Of a stretch of 64,000 bases of DNA, positions 1 through 8,427 are shown one piece after another. Within the stretch, counting starts at the first letter, position 1. The number at the start of each line of letters is the position of its first letter. The notes under the pieces are model-generated. The model was not told where the DNA came from. It was given only the letters and a program-made list of their open reading frames with translations, and did not search any database. Made by a program: the position numbers and the translations under genes. Location of the stretch: NCBI GenBank assembly GCA_023458035.1, contig JAEXAX010000024.1, forward strand, positions 79,292 to 143,291, written 5' to 3'. The stretch is from Bacillota bacterium. Its GTDB lineage: Bacteria > Bacillota > Clostridia > Lachnospirales > Lachnospiraceae.

Positions 1-695
1 AGGTCGGTGGACAATACCAGCACCACCACATAGACCGCAGCGATCACCGTTGTGACGGCGACCGTGCGAAATCCTGGCCTCTTGCTAAGGATGGCTGCTA
101 CAAAAAAAACAAAGATGACCTTAACAAACTCCGAAGGCTGAATGCTGAAAAACCCCAGATCAAGCGTGATCTTAGCTCCGAAAACGATTCTCGATCGGAT
201 CAGCACTATCAGAAGCGGCACGATGCCGACGATGGCATAAACCCAGGAGATCCGACGCAGGAAATGCCATTTGGCAATGATGGCCGGTATCAGCAGTGAT
301 ATCAGCATAGCCACTGTCACGATGGTAAACTGACGAATACTCTCTTTAAAATTCAAACGTTCCAGCACCGCAAAGCCGATCGCCAGCAACATACACATAT
401 TGTTGATTACAAGCCGCGATGCTCCCTCATAAATCGTCCTGTATAACAACAGAGTGGCAATCATAAAGATCAGCTGTACCAAATAATAAAAGACATGCGC
501 AAAGTCCTGCTTTACCGCATAGAGAGCCAGATTCAACACTAAATGCAGCAAAAACATCACCATCACCTGCAAATTCATAACCGCATTCCGACTGCGTTCC
601 GATCTCCGGTTAAAGGCTGTAAAACAGATGAGTGTATAAAACAGCATCAGCACGATGGCCATATACTGACACACATCTCCGATTAATTGATACAT
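1..695 (-). CDS. SEDS-family cell-wall polymerase (FtsW/RodA/SpoVE), N-terminal part, cut by window edge
   Basis: The reading frame is open from ATG at 695 to the left edge, giving about 231 residues. It is very hydrophobic, with at least six membrane segments. The motif QPSEF at residues 186-190, followed by VKVIFVFF, is the characteristic signature of SEDS peptidoglycan glycosyltransferases, which polymerise lipid II at the membrane. The motif sits later than in short FtsW proteins, so the protein has an N-terminal extension of roughly two or three extra membrane helices. The start codon overlaps the stop of the upstream U32 peptidase gene (TAATG), so translation is probably coupled. It is the last visible gene of the rimM-trmD-zapA cluster; the zapA neighbour fits a division or elongation role. 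Which of FtsW, RodA or SpoVE it is cannot be decided from this part. Confidence 0.85.
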   Translation of the reverse strand, partial: MYQLIGDVCQYMAIVLMLFYTLICFTAFNRRSERSRNAVMNLQVMVMFLLHLVLNLALYAVKQDFAHVFYYLVQLIFMIATLLLYRTIYEGASRLVINNMCMLLAIGFAVLERLNFKESIRQFTIVTVAMLISLLIPAIIAKWHFLRRISWVYAIVGIVPLLIVLIRSRIVFGAKITLDLGFFSIQPSEFVKVIFVFFVAAILSKRPGFRTVAVTTVIAAVYVVVLVLSTD

Positions 696-2902
696 TATTC
701 TATCCCCCTTTTATAATGACCTCTGGTAAATTCACCGGACAGTCGAATCTCCCGCTGATCCAGATAATAGGTCTTGACAGCCGTCAGTACCATTTTGATC
801 CGTTTGGCCGATTCATTAACAAAGTCAACACGCACGATCAGCGGCTCCTGTTGTCTAAGCTGATTTTCCAGCAGTACCTGCGGCAGACTGTTATAAATGA
901 TATTATAACAATATCGACAATGTGTTTTAACAGGAAACACCGTTCCGAAACGATCGATCATTTCCAACTCTTCGACCTTCCCGGTACAGCCACTTCTGGA
1001 TTTACGCAGACAACCGGCCGTTACCATCATCGGTATCAAACCGTAGACCTGCAGCGCACTGTCTCGAACCGGCATATGTTTTAATTCCTTTTGATTCAGC
1101 TCCAATGACAGCGTCGGTATGATCCCTCTGCTCTTCAGAAAAAAAGCTGTTCGTTCATTCAAGACAGACACACTGTGATCAGTGTAAATCCGTCCCCGAT
1201 AGCCCCTGCTTTCCAATAACCCGAGTTGATCGACGCTGCGGGCCAACACACCGTCAAAGCCGACCGACGGATCCAGAAATATTGATTCTTCGGCCAAATC
1301 TTTTTCCCGACTGACTCTTGGCAAAGCATAGATTGCGGCCTTCCCGACCGCATGGATTCTTTCTGTCAGGAACTGATAATAGGCCGGATCCGGGCGTTCG
1401 GAAAGTAGTATGTCAAGGATTACCGCTGTCACTGCCTGCTCTGTCAGTACCGTTTCCAGCATCTCCTCCTGTTCGATCCGAACCTGAAGCTGTACACGTT
1501 CAGTCTGTTTGGGCAAGCGGTCCGCGACTTTTTTACCAACGATCCCTTCGTCTTCGTTCCTTTCGGACAATGGGCTATAGGGATTTATGGTTCTGGCCGG
1601 TATGGGTACCAGCGTCTGATGTACCGCATCCAGAAAATCTCGTCGCAGCCGCTTCAATCCCCCGACCGGAATAAACACATCCCCTTCCAGCTTAACCTCA
1701 ACGTCGGAAAAAGCAAAGGCTGTTCCCCCGGTCTTGGCAATGTGTCCGGAAATCTCCTCCTTCGTCATAGCGTGCTGTCTGGCCGCCTCTGCCACCGGTC
1801 CCTCGATCAGCAGCTCCCGACCATTCAGTCTGGTCTGCATCCGAATCGGTTGTCCCGGCGACGCATAGACGGTGGCCGACACCATATATTGTTTAGGCAG
1901 GCTCAGATACTCCTCCCGGATCTGCTTCAACAATTCCTCATTTTTCTGATTATAGCCCGGTTTATCCGGATTCAGCATTTCCTTACCGTTATGTCGCTCC
2001 AAATAACCGGTTGTAAAACTGCCGCGGCTGTACAGCTTCTCCAGCAGACGGATATCTGAAGCGCTCACCCGATATTTTTGTTTTGCCGCCGTTGTTCCAT
2101 TTTGTTGATCCTCTTCCAGAAGTATTTGATATAGATCCAAATACTTCCGATACAAAGAAACCACCATGGCCGTGTATTCATTACGCTTCATCCGCCCTTC
2201 GATCTTCAGCGATGCCACACCGGCGTCGACCAAATCCGGAATCAGCTCCAGTGTACACAGATCCCTCGGCGATAGGTAATGCTGCTGTTGCCCGTCTACC
2301 GTATATGGCAGTCGACAGGCCTGGGCACAGCGTCCCCGGTTTCCGCTGCGACCGCCGAGTATACTGGAAAACAGGCACTGTCCCGAATAGCAGTAACACA
2401 GCGCCCCATGCGCGAATACTTCGAGTTCAATATCTGCCTGTGCATGAATGCTTTTTATATCTGCCAGCGAGGTTTCACGTGCCAAAACGATCCGTGTAGC
2501 CCCGAGGCGCTTGGCAAGCCTTGTGCCCTCTGCCGTCAACAAACTCATCTGAGTACTGATATGGATGGCCACATCCGGGAAAAACTGATGAATAAAGCTT
2601 AAGACCCCCAGATCTTGAACCAACACACCATCCACACCGGCTTCATAGATCGGCGCAAAGTAGTCATACAGCTCTTTTTCCATCTCCCGGTTTTTTAATA
2701 GAGTGTTGATCGTAATATAAAATGAAACGCCAAAAAGATGTCCGTAGTGAAAGACATCTCGCATTTGTTCTATCGTCAAATTGTCCGCAAAGGCCCTGGC
2801 GCTGAACTTCGTTCCGCCGAAGTAGATCGCATTTGCCCCCGCTCGTATGGCACCATAAATACCCTCTACCGAAGTAGCCGGTGCCAGAAGCTCAATTTTC
2901 AT
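695..2902 (-). CDS. U32 family peptidase-like protein (RlhA/TrhP/PrtC superfamily) with C-terminal DUF3656-type region
   Basis: A 735-residue U32 protein. The family signature lies around residues 160-196 (HGALCYCYSGQC, then GGRSGNRGRCAQACR) and supplies clustered cysteines at 169, 171, 176, 192 and 196. More cysteines occur near residues 630-670 (GCTG, HCRYCYN). Family members once called collagenases include RlhA and TrhP, which need iron-sulfur clusters and prephenate to hydroxylate 23S rRNA or tRNA. An RNA-modification role therefore fits the trmD/rimM neighbourhood, but the substrate is inference. The length is that of the long U32 form with an extra C-terminal domain, common in Clostridia. 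It directly abuts zapA upstream and overlaps the SEDS gene downstream. Confidence 0.88.
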   Translation of the reverse strand: MKIELLAPATSVEGIYGAIRAGANAIYFGGTKFSARAFADNLTIEQMRDVFHYGHLFGVSFYITINTLLKNREMEKELYDYFAPIYEAGVDGVLVQDLGVLSFIHQFFPDVAIHISTQMSLLTAEGTRLAKRLGATRIVLARETSLADIKSIHAQADIELEVFAHGALCYCYSGQCLFSSILGGRSGNRGRCAQACRLPYTVDGQQQHYLSPRDLCTLELIPDLVDAGVASLKIEGRMKRNEYTAMVVSLYRKYLDLYQILLEEDQQNGTTAAKQKYRVSASDIRLLEKLYSRGSFTTGYLERHNGKEMLNPDKPGYNQKNEELLKQIREEYLSLPKQYMVSATVYASPGQPIRMQTRLNGRELLIEGPVAEAARQHAMTKEEISGHIAKTGGTAFAFSDVEVKLEGDVFIPVGGLKRLRRDFLDAVHQTLVPIPARTINPYSPLSERNEDEGIVGKKVADRLPKQTERVQLQVRIEQEEMLETVLTEQAVTAVILDILLSERPDPAYYQFLTERIHAVGKAAIYALPRVSREKDLAEESIFLDPSVGFDGVLARSVDQLGLLESRGYRGRIYTDHSVSVLNERTAFFLKSRGIIPTLSLELNQKELKHMPVRDSALQVYGLIPMMVTAGCLRKSRSGCTGKVEELEMIDRFGTVFPVKTHCRYCYNIIYNSLPQVLLENQLRQQEPLIVRVDFVNESAKRIKMVLTAVKTYYLDQREIRLSGEFTRGHYKRGIE

Positions 2903-3289
2903 TTACTCACCCAACTCAATGATCTTCTGGCGCAGTTTATCTCTTTCCTGCGACAATCGTTCGACTTCTTTCTCTTTTTTTTCAAGACTGATCTGCAGGG
3001 TTACCAATTCATGCTTCAAATCATACAGCTCACGCTCACGAAGGTTCATTTCTTCTTCAAAGACCTCCGCCTGTTTTTTTGCTTTAAAATAGTCATCGCA
3101 AACATTGATCTGTACCTGAAGATTCTTCAAATCTACCGATAAACGGGATAAGCCCCCCAGCTTCTCCAGCTGGATCAGTTTATTATTCAAATATGCAGCC
3201 ACTTTTTCTAAATATTCGTCGCTCTCATATCCGCCCAAACGATAAATCTTTCCTCCGATCAGCACTTCCTTCATATTTTTAGATGACAT
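2903..3289 (-). CDS. zapA: Cell division protein ZapA
   Basis: A 128-residue protein. The N-terminal part (KEVLIGGKIYRLGGYESDEYLEKVAAYLNNKL) matches the ZapA globular head in spacing. Residues 60-128 form a long charged coiled coil (EEEMNLRERELYDL, LEKKEKEVERL). ZapA is a cytosolic protein that bundles FtsZ filaments and stabilises the Z ring. The ATG has a clear ribosome site (AGGAG) a few bases upstream. It is 3 nt from trmD and abuts the U32 gene, so it is inside the same operon. Its coiled coil is somewhat longer than in Bacillus ZapA. Confidence 0.85.
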   Translation of the reverse strand: MSSKNMKEVLIGGKIYRLGGYESDEYLEKVAAYLNNKLIQLEKLGGLSRLSVDLKNLQVQINVCDDYFKAKKQAEVFEEEMNLRERELYDLKHELVTLQISLEKKEKEVERLSQERDKLRQKIIELGE

Positions 3290-3292
3290 TTC

Positions 3293-3997
3293 CTACTCCT
3301 TTATATTGTCCGGCAATAATTCCGGTCGGCGCTCCCCGGTACGCAGCAGCGCCTGCTCTCTTCGATATTTTTCCACATTCAGATGATGACCGGACAGTAA
3401 CACGGCCGGAACCTCTTTACCATGCCAGACAGCCGGTCTGGTGTATTGCGGATATTCCAGCAACGGTTCATCATCATTCATAAACGATTCATCCACACCC
3501 GAATCCTCATTGCTCAATACGCCCTTGACCATTCGGGAGACTACATCCATCAGCACCAGCGCCGGCAATTCTCCGCCGGTCAGCACATAATCACCGATCG
3601 AAATATAGTCTGTTACAATTTCCTCCAAAACACGTTCATCAATTCCTTCATAATGTCCGCACAATAAAATCAAGTCCTCTTCAGCCGCCAGCTCCTTAGC
3701 CTGCTTTTGCGTCAAAACCTTGGCCTGAGGGGTCAGATAGATCGTTCGCGGCCGTTTCCCAAGACGTTCGCAGGCAGCCGTATGCGCCCGATAAACCGGT
3801 TCTGCTTCCATCACCATGCCGGCCCCTCCGCCATACGGATAGTCGTCCACCCTATTGTGCTTATTGGCCGAATAATCACGGATATTGACGGTCTCTAAGG
3901 CCAAAATGCCCTGCTCAAGTGCCCGGCCGGTGATGCTGGTGCGCATGCCGCCCTCAATCATTTCCGGAAACAGGGTCAGTACGGTAAAACGCATCAT
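3293..3997 (-). CDS. trmD: tRNA (guanine37-N1)-methyltransferase TrmD
   Basis: A 234-residue SPOUT methyltransferase. It begins MRFTVLTLFPEMIEG and contains the knotted SAM-binding signatures GGGAGMVMEAEPV, LCGHYEGIDERV and YVLTGGELPALV, which are diagnostic for TrmD. It methylates G37 of tRNAs reading CNN codons and prevents +1 frameshifting. The start overlaps the rimM stop (ATGA), with GGAGGA upstream; a second ATG follows immediately and may also be used. RimM-TrmD pairing is nearly universal in Firmicutes. Confidence 0.97.
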   Translation of the reverse strand: MMRFTVLTLFPEMIEGGMRTSITGRALEQGILALETVNIRDYSANKHNRVDDYPYGGGAGMVMEAEPVYRAHTAACERLGKRPRTIYLTPQAKVLTQKQAKELAAEEDLILLCGHYEGIDERVLEEIVTDYISIGDYVLTGGELPALVLMDVVSRMVKGVLSNEDSGVDESFMNDDEPLLEYPQYTRPAVWHGKEVPAVLLSGHHLNVEKYRREQALLRTGERRPELLPDNIKE

Positions 3998-4509
3998 GTC
4001 AGCTCCTCCAGCCCCGGCATCAGTTCGATGACCACCCTGCCGCCGGCCAGATCCACCTGCTTGACACAGGCCGGAATAACCGGCACATAGATCATTTTTC
4101 CATCCTGTCGTCTGACTTCATAAACATCATTGGCACCGGTACGAATCACCTCTGTCAGATCACCGTAAGCGGTTCCGTCCGTCAGTTCCACCTTTAAACC
4201 GATCAGGTCACAGATAAAATACTCACCTTTTTTCAGCGGAGCTACATTTTTTCGATCAGCCATCAGATCCAATCCGCGGAAGCCCTCAACCTCCTCAATC
4301 GAATGAACCTCGGCAAATCGCAGGATCACCATCTGCTTGGCCATTCTGGCAGAAACGATCGATAACGGTCGTTCTCCCTTCGGAGTCATCAGCACCACCT
4401 GTTTCATCTTTTTAAAATATTCTACATGATCAGTGGTCGGATAAACCTTGACCTCTCCCTTTAAGCCATGCGGCGATGTGACAACACCGACGCGCAAATA
4501 ATCAGACAT
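3994..4509 (-). CDS. rimM: 16S rRNA processing / 30S maturation protein RimM
   Basis: A 171-residue RimM. The N-terminal beta barrel begins DYLRVGVVTSPHGLKGEVKV and is followed by a PRC-barrel domain (about residues 90-165, KKGEYFICDLIGLKV). RimM binds S19 and helps mature the 16S 3' domain. I start it at ATG 4509 rather than at an in-frame TTG at 4533, because AGAGGGA lies just upstream of the ATG. A well-formed promoter and a terminator lie between it and khpA, so rimM-trmD-zapA can be expressed apart from ffh-rpsP. Confidence 0.95.
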   Translation of the reverse strand: MSDYLRVGVVTSPHGLKGEVKVYPTTDHVEYFKKMKQVVLMTPKGERPLSIVSARMAKQMVILRFAEVHSIEEVEGFRGLDLMADRKNVAPLKKGEYFICDLIGLKVELTDGTAYGDLTEVIRTGANDVYEVRRQDGKMIYVPVIPACVKQVDLAGGRVVIELMPGLEELT

Positions 4510-4541
4510 GAGCTTCCCTCTTTCTAAAGTCAATTTGGTAT

Positions 4542-4571
4542 ATTATACCATTTTCGACAAACAAATGACAA
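4542..4571 (-). promoter_or_regulatory. Promoter for rimM-trmD-zapA
   Basis: On the minus strand a -35 TTGTCA (4566-4571) is separated by 18 nt from a -10 TATAAT (4542-4547). It lies about 33 nt upstream of the rimM ATG and directly after the khpA terminator. Confidence 0.75.
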
Positions 4572-4573
4572 TA

Positions 4574-4611
4574 TAAAAAAACACACGAAATAACCCGCGG
4601 GTAATTTCGTG
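4574..4611 (-). terminator. Intrinsic terminator after khpA
   Basis: A GC-rich inverted repeat (4584-4611, outer arms CACGAAAT/ATTTCGTG around ACCCGCGGGT) is followed on the minus strand by TGTTTTTTTTATA. It splits the ylxM-ffh-rpsP-khpA unit from rimM-trmD. Confidence 0.9.
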
Positions 4612-4631
4612 CCTTTTCTTAGTTTGTGTTC

Positions 4632-4862
4632 TTAGTCAAGGATATCCACATTGACCTTCAGTTCCTCCATGCCGGCTGCTGCCTTCATGACGGTTCTGAT
4701 CGCCTTTGCAATCCTTCCCTGCTTTCCGATCACCTTTCCGATGTCTTTATCAGAAACACGTAAAGCCAAATTAATACTGGTTTGGGTTCTTTCTTCCGTT
4801 ACCGATACCGCTTCCGGGTCATCCACCAGGGATTTTGCAATTACTTCCAATAACTCTTTCAT
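4632..4862 (-). CDS. khpA: KH-domain RNA-binding protein KhpA (YlqC)
   Basis: A 76-residue single KH domain. The GxxG loop is visible in GKVIGKQGRIAKAIRTV. KhpA forms an RNA-binding complex with KhpB in Firmicutes and affects cell length and sRNA/mRNA handling. It is 14 nt downstream of rpsP, the standard Firmicutes order, with an AGGAGG site before the ATG. Confidence 0.95.
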   Translation of the reverse strand: MKELLEVIAKSLVDDPEAVSVTEERTQTSINLALRVSDKDIGKVIGKQGRIAKAIRTVMKAAAGMEELKVNVDILD

Positions 4863-4876
4863 TACAAACCTCCTGA

Positions 4877-5122
4877 TTATTTTTCGATGCCGGCGATCTT
4901 CAATAACTTACCAACTGTTTCAGTCGGCTGAGCACCGTTTGCCAGCCACTTCTTTGCGGCTTCCGCATCGATCTTAATCACACTCGGGTTCTGATTCGGA
5001 TCGTATGTTCCGATCTCCTCGATACAGCGACCGTCTCTGGCGGTTCTGGAATCAGCTACTACCACTCTATAAAACGGAGTCTTCTTTTTGCCCATTCTTC
5101 TCAAACGAATTTTTACTGCCAT
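4877..5122 (-). CDS. rpsP: 30S ribosomal protein S16
   Basis: An 81-residue S16 of standard length, starting MAVKIRLRRMGKKKTPFYRV. It is a primary component of the 30S body. GAGGAGGTG lies about 8 nt before the ATG. It sits between ffh and khpA, a conserved arrangement. Confidence 0.98.
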   Translation of the reverse strand: MAVKIRLRRMGKKKTPFYRVVVADSRTARDGRCIEEIGTYDPNQNPSVIKIDAEAAKKWLANGAQPTETVGKLLKIAGIEK

Positions 5123-5160
5123 GATTGTTTCACCTCCTCATATCAACTTAAATATATATG

Positions 5161-6498
5161 TCAAAAAGGAAATTTAAATTTTCCCTTTTTAGCACCTTTC
5201 ATCATGCCGGGCATCTGCTTCATCATCTTTCTGGTCTGCTCAAACTGTTTTACCAGCTTGTTTACCTCACTGATATCTACACCGGAGCCTTTGGCAATCC
5301 GCTGCTTTCTGGATGGATTCAGCAGATCTGGATTCTCCCGCTCACGCGGCGTCATTGACAGGATCATCGCTTCAATACGGGCCATTTTCTTCTCGTCCAT
5401 GGCCGCCTCGATATCACCCAATTTACTGCTCATACCGGGCAGCATTCCCAACAGGCTGCTTAAGCCGCCCATCTTTTTCATCTGGTTCATGCTGGTCAGA
5501 TAATCATCAAAGCCGAAGCTGGCTTTTCGGAGCTTTTCCTCGAGCTTCTTCGCTTCATCGGCATCAACCTGTTCCTGTACCTTCTCGATCAATGACAGGA
5601 CATCTCCCATTCCGAGAATACGGGATGCCATACGATCCGGATAAAACTGCTCCAGATCTGTCAGCTTCTCACCGGTACTGATATAGAGAATCGGTTTTCC
5701 GGTCACCGCCTTGATCGACAGGGCTGCACCGCCTCTGGTATCACCATCGAGCTTCGTCAGGATCACACCGTCTATATCAATCTCATTCGCAAAGGTACTG
5801 GCTACATTCACCGCATCCTGTCCGGTCATGGCATCTACGATTAACAGACTTCTGTCAACCTGTACCGCAGCCTTGATACGTTTCAGCTCATCCATCATAT
5901 CTCCGTCGATATGCAGACGGCCGGCTGTATCAATCATCACCAAGTTCAGATTTTTCTCTTTTGCATAATGAATCGCCGCTTCGACGATCTCCGCCACATC
6001 CTTGGTATCCTCTTTTGCGAAGACCTCGACATCCACCTTTTTACCGTTGACCCTCAACTGCTCTATGGCCGCCGGACGATATATGTCACAGGCTACCAAC
6101 AACGGACGTTTGCCTTTCGACTTAAATTTAGCTGCCAGCTTGGCCACCGTCGTCGTTTTTCCGGCGCCCTGCAAACCGGCCATCATAATCACTGTCAGCT
6201 TATTACTCGGCAACTCCAGCTCGGTAGGGTCAGCCCCCATCAGGTTGATCATCTCTTCGTTGACGATCTTCACGACCATCTGACCCGGATTCAGTCCGTT
6301 TAATACATCCTGTCCGACCGCCCGTTCATTGACACTGTTCATAAATTGCTTAACGACCTTAAAATTAACATCAGCCTCCAACAGTGCCATCTTCACTTCT
6401 TTTAACGCCGCCTTGACATCTGCTTCGGTGAGACGGCCCTTCTTGCGAAGATTCTTAAAAATGTTTTGTAATTTATCCGACAAATTTTCAAATGCCAT
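5161..6498 (-). CDS. ffh: Signal recognition particle GTPase Ffh
   Basis: A 445-residue SRP54 protein. The N domain is followed by the G domain with P-loop GLQGAGKTTT (about residues 107-116), DTAGRL, and TKLDGDTRGG. The C-terminal M domain is methionine-rich (MNQMKKMGGLSSLLGMLPGM, MKQMPGMMKG) and binds signal peptides and SRP RNA. It directs nascent membrane proteins to FtsY. It follows ylxM with no gap, the standard pairing. Confidence 0.98.
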   Translation of the reverse strand: MAFENLSDKLQNIFKNLRKKGRLTEADVKAALKEVKMALLEADVNFKVVKQFMNSVNERAVGQDVLNGLNPGQMVVKIVNEEMINLMGADPTELELPSNKLTVIMMAGLQGAGKTTTVAKLAAKFKSKGKRPLLVACDIYRPAAIEQLRVNGKKVDVEVFAKEDTKDVAEIVEAAIHYAKEKNLNLVMIDTAGRLHIDGDMMDELKRIKAAVQVDRSLLIVDAMTGQDAVNVASTFANEIDIDGVILTKLDGDTRGGAALSIKAVTGKPILYISTGEKLTDLEQFYPDRMASRILGMGDVLSLIEKVQEQVDADEAKKLEEKLRKASFGFDDYLTSMNQMKKMGGLSSLLGMLPGMSSKLGDIEAAMDEKKMARIEAMILSMTPRERENPDLLNPSRKQRIAKGSGVDISEVNKLVKQFEQTRKMMKQMPGMMKGAKKGKFKFPF

Positions 6499-6852
6499 CT
6501 ACATCTCCTCCATCACAGCTTCCAGTCTGGTCACCAACTTTTCGGCGACATCGGCCGGTATCTCGGGATCTTCCCGAACGGCTGATTGTAACGTTTGCAC
6601 CTGATGACGAATCTTCTGAAAGCGTTCCACCATGCCGAGCTGACGTTCATAGCCCTGCAACATCCGGTTGCAGCGTTTGATCATATCATGGACGCCCTGT
6701 CTTGATATACCGACCTCTCTGGCCACTTCACTGACCGAACAGTCTTCAAAAACCACCATCTCATAAATATGACGCTGATGTTCTGTCAGCAGCTCCCCAT
6801 AGAAATCATAAAGCAATGTATGCTCAACCAATTCCAAAATCTTTTCTTCCAT
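6499..6852 (-). CDS. ylxM: YlxM-type helix-turn-helix protein, SRP-associated
   Basis: A 117-residue protein with a sigma-70 region-4-like HTH (FEDCSVSEVAREVGISRQGVHD, split here across residues 35-57) and a leucine-rich C-terminal helix. YlxM/p13 is encoded just before ffh in many Firmicutes and modulates SRP GTPase activity in streptococci. It is the first gene of the ffh operon, directly downstream of a consensus promoter. Confidence 0.92.
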   Translation of the reverse strand: MEEKILELVEHTLLYDFYGELLTEHQRHIYEMVVFEDCSVSEVAREVGISRQGVHDMIKRCNRMLQGYERQLGMVERFQKIRHQVQTLQSAVREDPEIPADVAEKLVTRLEAVMEEM

Positions 6853-6888
6853 TTTGACTCCCAGCGTCTGTGATCAGTCACCTTGGCT

Positions 6889-6917
6889 ATCATATAGGAT
6901 TTGCTTTAGCTTGTCAA
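6889..6917 (-). promoter_or_regulatory. Promoter for ylxM-ffh-rpsP-khpA
   Basis: Minus-strand -35 TTGACA (6912-6917), 17-nt spacer and -10 TATGAT (6889-6894), about 36 nt before the ylxM ATG. This is a near-perfect housekeeping sigma promoter. Confidence 0.85.
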
Positions 6918-6947
6918 GTACTTTTCATTGACAATGTTGAAGCACAA

Positions 6948-7274
6948 TCACCTTACACGGAATGTGAAAACCTCAGACATACAAGCACGAGTCTTTGGCT
7001 CGTCGGCTGCACAGTCCCTACAGGCCTGATTACGCCCTCCGGTACAGCCTCTGTTATACTTATTTAATACTAAAACTATTCTGCATTCATCACTGTCATA
7101 CTTATCCTGAAATGACTTCAGCCACTCAGCGGTACCGTCAGTGGAACCGTTATCCACAATTATTATTTCCGCACTGCCATCAAACTCGGTGTTCATTACC
7201 GATAGCAAACATTTTTGTGTGATATCTATATGATTTAATGTCAAAATACAAATACTATACTTTCTTTCTACCAT
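6948..7274 (-). pseudogene. Truncated family 2 glycosyltransferase (N-terminal fragment)
   Basis: About 85 residues look like the start of a GT2 enzyme: KYSICILTLNHIDITQKCL, then IIIVDNGSTDGTAEWL, then a GCTGGRNQA motif, all typical of the nucleotide-sugar binding half. After RNQAC the reading frame loses similarity and stops after 23 unrelated residues. GT2 enzymes need the DxD and acceptor regions, which are absent. It sits upstream of the ylxM promoter, next to a broken IS200-type element, so it is read as debris from a transferred or lost gene cluster. Confidence 0.7.
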
Positions 7275-7459
7275 AGCCCTTGTATGATGATTTTCTATGT
7301 CAAATCATCATTCTCCTCGTATTATATAGTCATACCCATTCTTTACCTGTTCTAAGGTATAGGGTATACTGTTGAAGATGCTGTGGATTGGTTTAGTTCT
7401 CCTACCGCGTAGACGGTTACAGAAAGGCTCCAACCACAGCCTCTTTGTCACAATGTTAA

Positions 7460-7720
7460 TCAGTTAGATACCGCATGACGGTTTATGTAGAACGAGGTTA
7501 CATCGGCAGAGAGACCTGTGGATCCAATACAGCATTTAATACTTTTAAGGAGTCCTTCTATTATTTCTACACCCTTATAACTACATAACTGCTTGAGAAT
7601 ATCCCTAATGTCCGCCTTATATTGATTGTAAATAATTTTTCGCCTATACTTTGGTGTGAAGACGATATGATATTTGCACATCCATTTCGTATGTGCGAGT
7701 GAGTATTCTTTCTTCGCCAT
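7460..7720 (-). pseudogene. Truncated IS200-like transposase TnpA
   Basis: The first 55 residues match TnpA of the IS200 group closely (TKWMCKYHIVFTPKYRRK, then IRDILKQLCSYKGVEIIEG). The next expected segment, the HLMPDHVH-type HUH metal site, and the catalytic tyrosine helix are missing. Instead about 30 unrelated residues follow before the stop. Normal TnpA is about 150 residues, so an internal deletion has removed the active site and the protein should be inactive. Confidence 0.8.
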
Positions 7721-7782
7721 AAATTACCTTTCCTTTCTGCAATATAGCCTGAACAACTTTATTGTAATCGGAAAGGTAATTT
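7721..7782 (-). promoter_or_regulatory. Long inverted repeat covering the TnpA ribosome binding site
   Basis: Perfect 13-bp arms (7721-7733 and 7770-7782) flank a 36-nt loop just upstream of the TnpA ATG. The proximal arm contains the AAAGG ribosome site. On the plus strand the distal arm runs into a T tract, so the same repeat can act as a terminator. IS200 is known to silence its transposase with this type of leader. Confidence 0.7.
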
Positions 7783-7894
7783 TTTTTGTATAACAATCGT
7801 CGCGCACCCGCATAGCGGGTGGTTTATATTTCGTGCATGCTCATTTCTCTACTGAGAAATTCGCTTATGCACTCAACTGGGTCTATCCGACCCA

Positions 7895-7936
7895 CAAAAA
7901 AAAGAACCGAATGCAATTCCTGGCTGCATTCAGTTC
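7895..7936 (-). terminator. Intrinsic terminator after the 134-residue protein gene
   Basis: Inverted repeat GAACCGAATGC...GCATTCAGTTC (7904-7936), followed on the minus strand by nine T residues. Confidence 0.88.
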
Positions 7937-7993
7937 TCCGATTATAAAACAATATTTTCTATCAACTATGATACCGATGATCCTAATGGTATA

Positions 7994-8398
7994 TCAAACC
8001 ATTTTCGACAGTTTTCCCAGGCTTTTCGAAAGATCGATGGCGGCTTCCGGGACAGCGATGATTTCTTCCGCAGTAACAACATAGTGTTCTACCGGAATAT
8101 GTTCTTTCATAGTCCGTTCAATCTCGTGCATAATGTAATGCATCTGTGTACAGTGCGGAGAGCGATCTACCGATGCGAAAACGAGGTTCTCCAACTGTCC
8201 TGTTCCAAATACCGCCGACAATTTAGTGATAGCCATATTGATGTGCGTTATTTCCAGACAAAGAGTATATACCTGATCGGCACCGGCAGCCAGCTTCGCG
8301 AAAGCTTCCGGGTACACCTGCGGAAAACAAGCTCCGACAATCAGCACCTCACCTTTTATCGCATACACATTCGTTTCCATTAACTGCTGTATAACCAT
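7994..8398 (-). CDS. Uncharacterised conserved-looking protein with three cysteines
   Basis: A 134-residue soluble protein that I do not recognise. It reads GEVLIVGACFPQVYPEA, YTLCLEITHINMA and FASVDRSPHCTQMHY. The single cysteine in each of three well-formed motifs, plus a nearby histidine, suggests metal or cofactor binding, but this is inference. There is no signal peptide or membrane segment. The composition looks like a normal codon-biased gene, not debris, even though its downstream neighbours are IS200 and GT2 relics. It has its own terminator and a perfect small palindrome upstream (8428-8446). The first ATG has only a weak ribosome site; an ATG at 8380 is the alternative start. Confidence 0.75.
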   Translation of the reverse strand: MVIQQLMETNVYAIKGEVLIVGACFPQVYPEAFAKLAAGADQVYTLCLEITHINMAITKLSAVFGTGQLENLVFASVDRSPHCTQMHYIMHEIERTMKEHIPVEHYVVTAEEIIAVPEAAIDLSKSLGKLSKMV

Positions 8399-8427
8399 AG
8401 AATCATTTCTTCTTCTCCCGACGATGT

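Larger units (their letters stand above)
7390..7830 (-). mobile_element. Degenerate IS200/IS605-type element, approximate ends
   Basis: A truncated Y1 transposase gene (7460-7720) is flanked by small palindromes of the kind recognised by these transposases: CACCCGC/GCGGGTG (7805-7821) on the upstream side and ACCG/CGGT (7404-7417) on the downstream side. The exact cleavage sites cannot be fixed by eye. Confidence 0.55.

Noticed and set aside
632..2602. Plus-strand open frames opposite the U32 gene
   Set aside because: Several long open frames are antisense to a strong minus-strand gene, show no family motifs and lack ribosome sites.
7833..8084. A plus-strand frame beside the IS200 relic
   Set aside because: It crosses a terminator hairpin and the antisense of the three-cysteine gene; no recognisable motif.
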